From positions 1-23,911 of the forward strand of contig SFKY01000035.1 of assembly GCA_004554665.1 (NCBI GenBank): 23,911 bases of DNA, read 5' to 3'. The translations under genes were made by a program, and so were the position numbers. Shown here in pieces: positions 23,438 to 23,911 of the stretch. Source of the stretch: Bacteroidales bacterium. Its GTDB lineage: Bacteria > Bacteroidota > Bacteroidia > Bacteroidales > Bacteroidaceae. Under the pieces are notes generated by a model that saw only the letters and a program-made list of their open reading frames with translations, had not been told where the DNA came from and made no database searches. Position 1 is the stretch's first letter. The number at the start of each line of letters is the position of its first letter.

Positions 23438-23911
23438 TTAGCCAATGCACAACATACGCTCCAATTCCTTGTAGACTTTCAAAGCCACAAAGCAGATACA
23501 TATATGAGCTTCAATACGTTTACGTGTAAAGTGAAACATGGGACGTATCTCTATCTTTGATTTGGCTATACGGAAAGCCCGTTCTACGTGCCAAAGGTTG
23601 TGATATGCTGTGTATACATCCTGTATTGGCATATCCGTATTGGTGAGATATCCTTTTAGGCCGTCCCATTTAGAGTCGTCGGCAACACGGTCATAGTTGA
23701 TGGCGACTTTCACTTCACCATCCATGGATAAAAACTTATTGTAACCTCTTTTGTTGATGTTGCCTTTAGTGAGCGCACCATGCTTGTATGCCTTTTCCAA
23801 CCTGCGTATTCCCTTCTCTCGGTTATAGGCATCTTTCTTTGCACGGTCATCAGTATAACCGACCAAAAGACGGCGTCCGCCACCTTTGTCATATTCAACC
23901 ATCTGGCAGTC
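23438..23911 (-). CDS. Transposase C-terminal part, IS4/IS1634-type (continues past window edge)
   Basis: The frame is open from the stop at 23438 to the right edge, 158 codons, so the N-terminal part is missing from the window, not necessarily from the genome. The motif YHNLWHVERAFRIAK, followed by SKIEIRPMFH, is the YREK-type glutamate region of IS4-superfamily DDE transposases, and DGLKGYLTNT before it and RIEAHICICFVALKVYKELE after it are typical of the IS1634 group. It should cut and rejoin IS ends in transposition. Composition is more AT-rich than the starch genes. It runs convergent to susA with terminators between them. Confidence 0.8.
   Translation of the reverse strand, partial: DCQMVEYDKGGGRRLLVGYTDDRAKKDAYNREKGIRRLEKAYKHGALTKGNINKRGYNKFLSMDGEVKVAINYDRVADDSKWDGLKGYLTNTDMPIQDVYTAYHNLWHVERAFRIAKSKIEIRPMFHFTRKRIEAHICICFVALKVYKELERMLCIG

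Overview
The window looks like chromosome from a Bacteroidales bacterium, most likely Prevotella or a close relative. The signs are a SusC/SusD/SusE/SusF gene set, acidic residues after the lipoprotein cysteines, GH97 and GH77 starch enzymes, promoters of the TAnnTTTG type without clear Shine-Dalgarno sites, and moderately high G+C. Genus-level assignment is inference.

Layout. (1) 1-2883, minus strand: a three-gene envelope operon, read as PCMD-domain lipoprotein, then outer-membrane beta-barrel, then a calycin-like/PCMD protein cut by the window edge and clearly more AT-rich. (2) 2884-3566: non-coding, with a mirror-symmetric nest of palindromes at 3301-3496. (3) 3567-6138, minus strand: an SLC45/maltose-type MFS transporter downstream of a LacI-family regulator. 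(4) 6458-13931, plus strand: susC-susD-susE-susF-like outer-membrane capture complex, closed by a strong terminator. (5) 14352-23147, plus strand: a tight operon of 4-alpha-glucanotransferase (GH77 with CBM20-type N-terminus), SusB-like GH97 alpha-glucosidase, type I pullulanase and SusA-like neopullulanase, also closed by a terminator. (6) 23438-23911, minus strand: the C-terminal part of an IS4/IS1634-type transposase, with its own terminator facing the operon.

Together regions 3-5 form a starch/maltodextrin utilisation locus. SusDEF bind glucan at the surface, SusC imports it, the periplasmic pullulanase, neopullulanase and GH97 enzyme cut it, the MFS protein carries maltose or small oligosaccharides across the inner membrane, and the GH77 enzyme processes them in the cytoplasm. 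No surface amylase of SusG type and no SusR are present in the window; a LacI-family protein occupies the regulator position.

The most notable observation is regulatory. A GCAAACGTTTGC palindrome lies between lacI and susC, and a one-mismatch copy lies upstream of malQ. The distance from palindrome centre to the first T of the TAnnTTTG element is exactly 62.5 bp for lacI, susC and malQ, and none of these three has a good -33 box. This suggests a LacI-family protein acting from an upstream, activator-like position on all three promoters. A second unexplained signal is a triplet of 18-bp dyad motifs with an exact 22-bp period, present once upstream of the MFS gene and once upstream of malQ.
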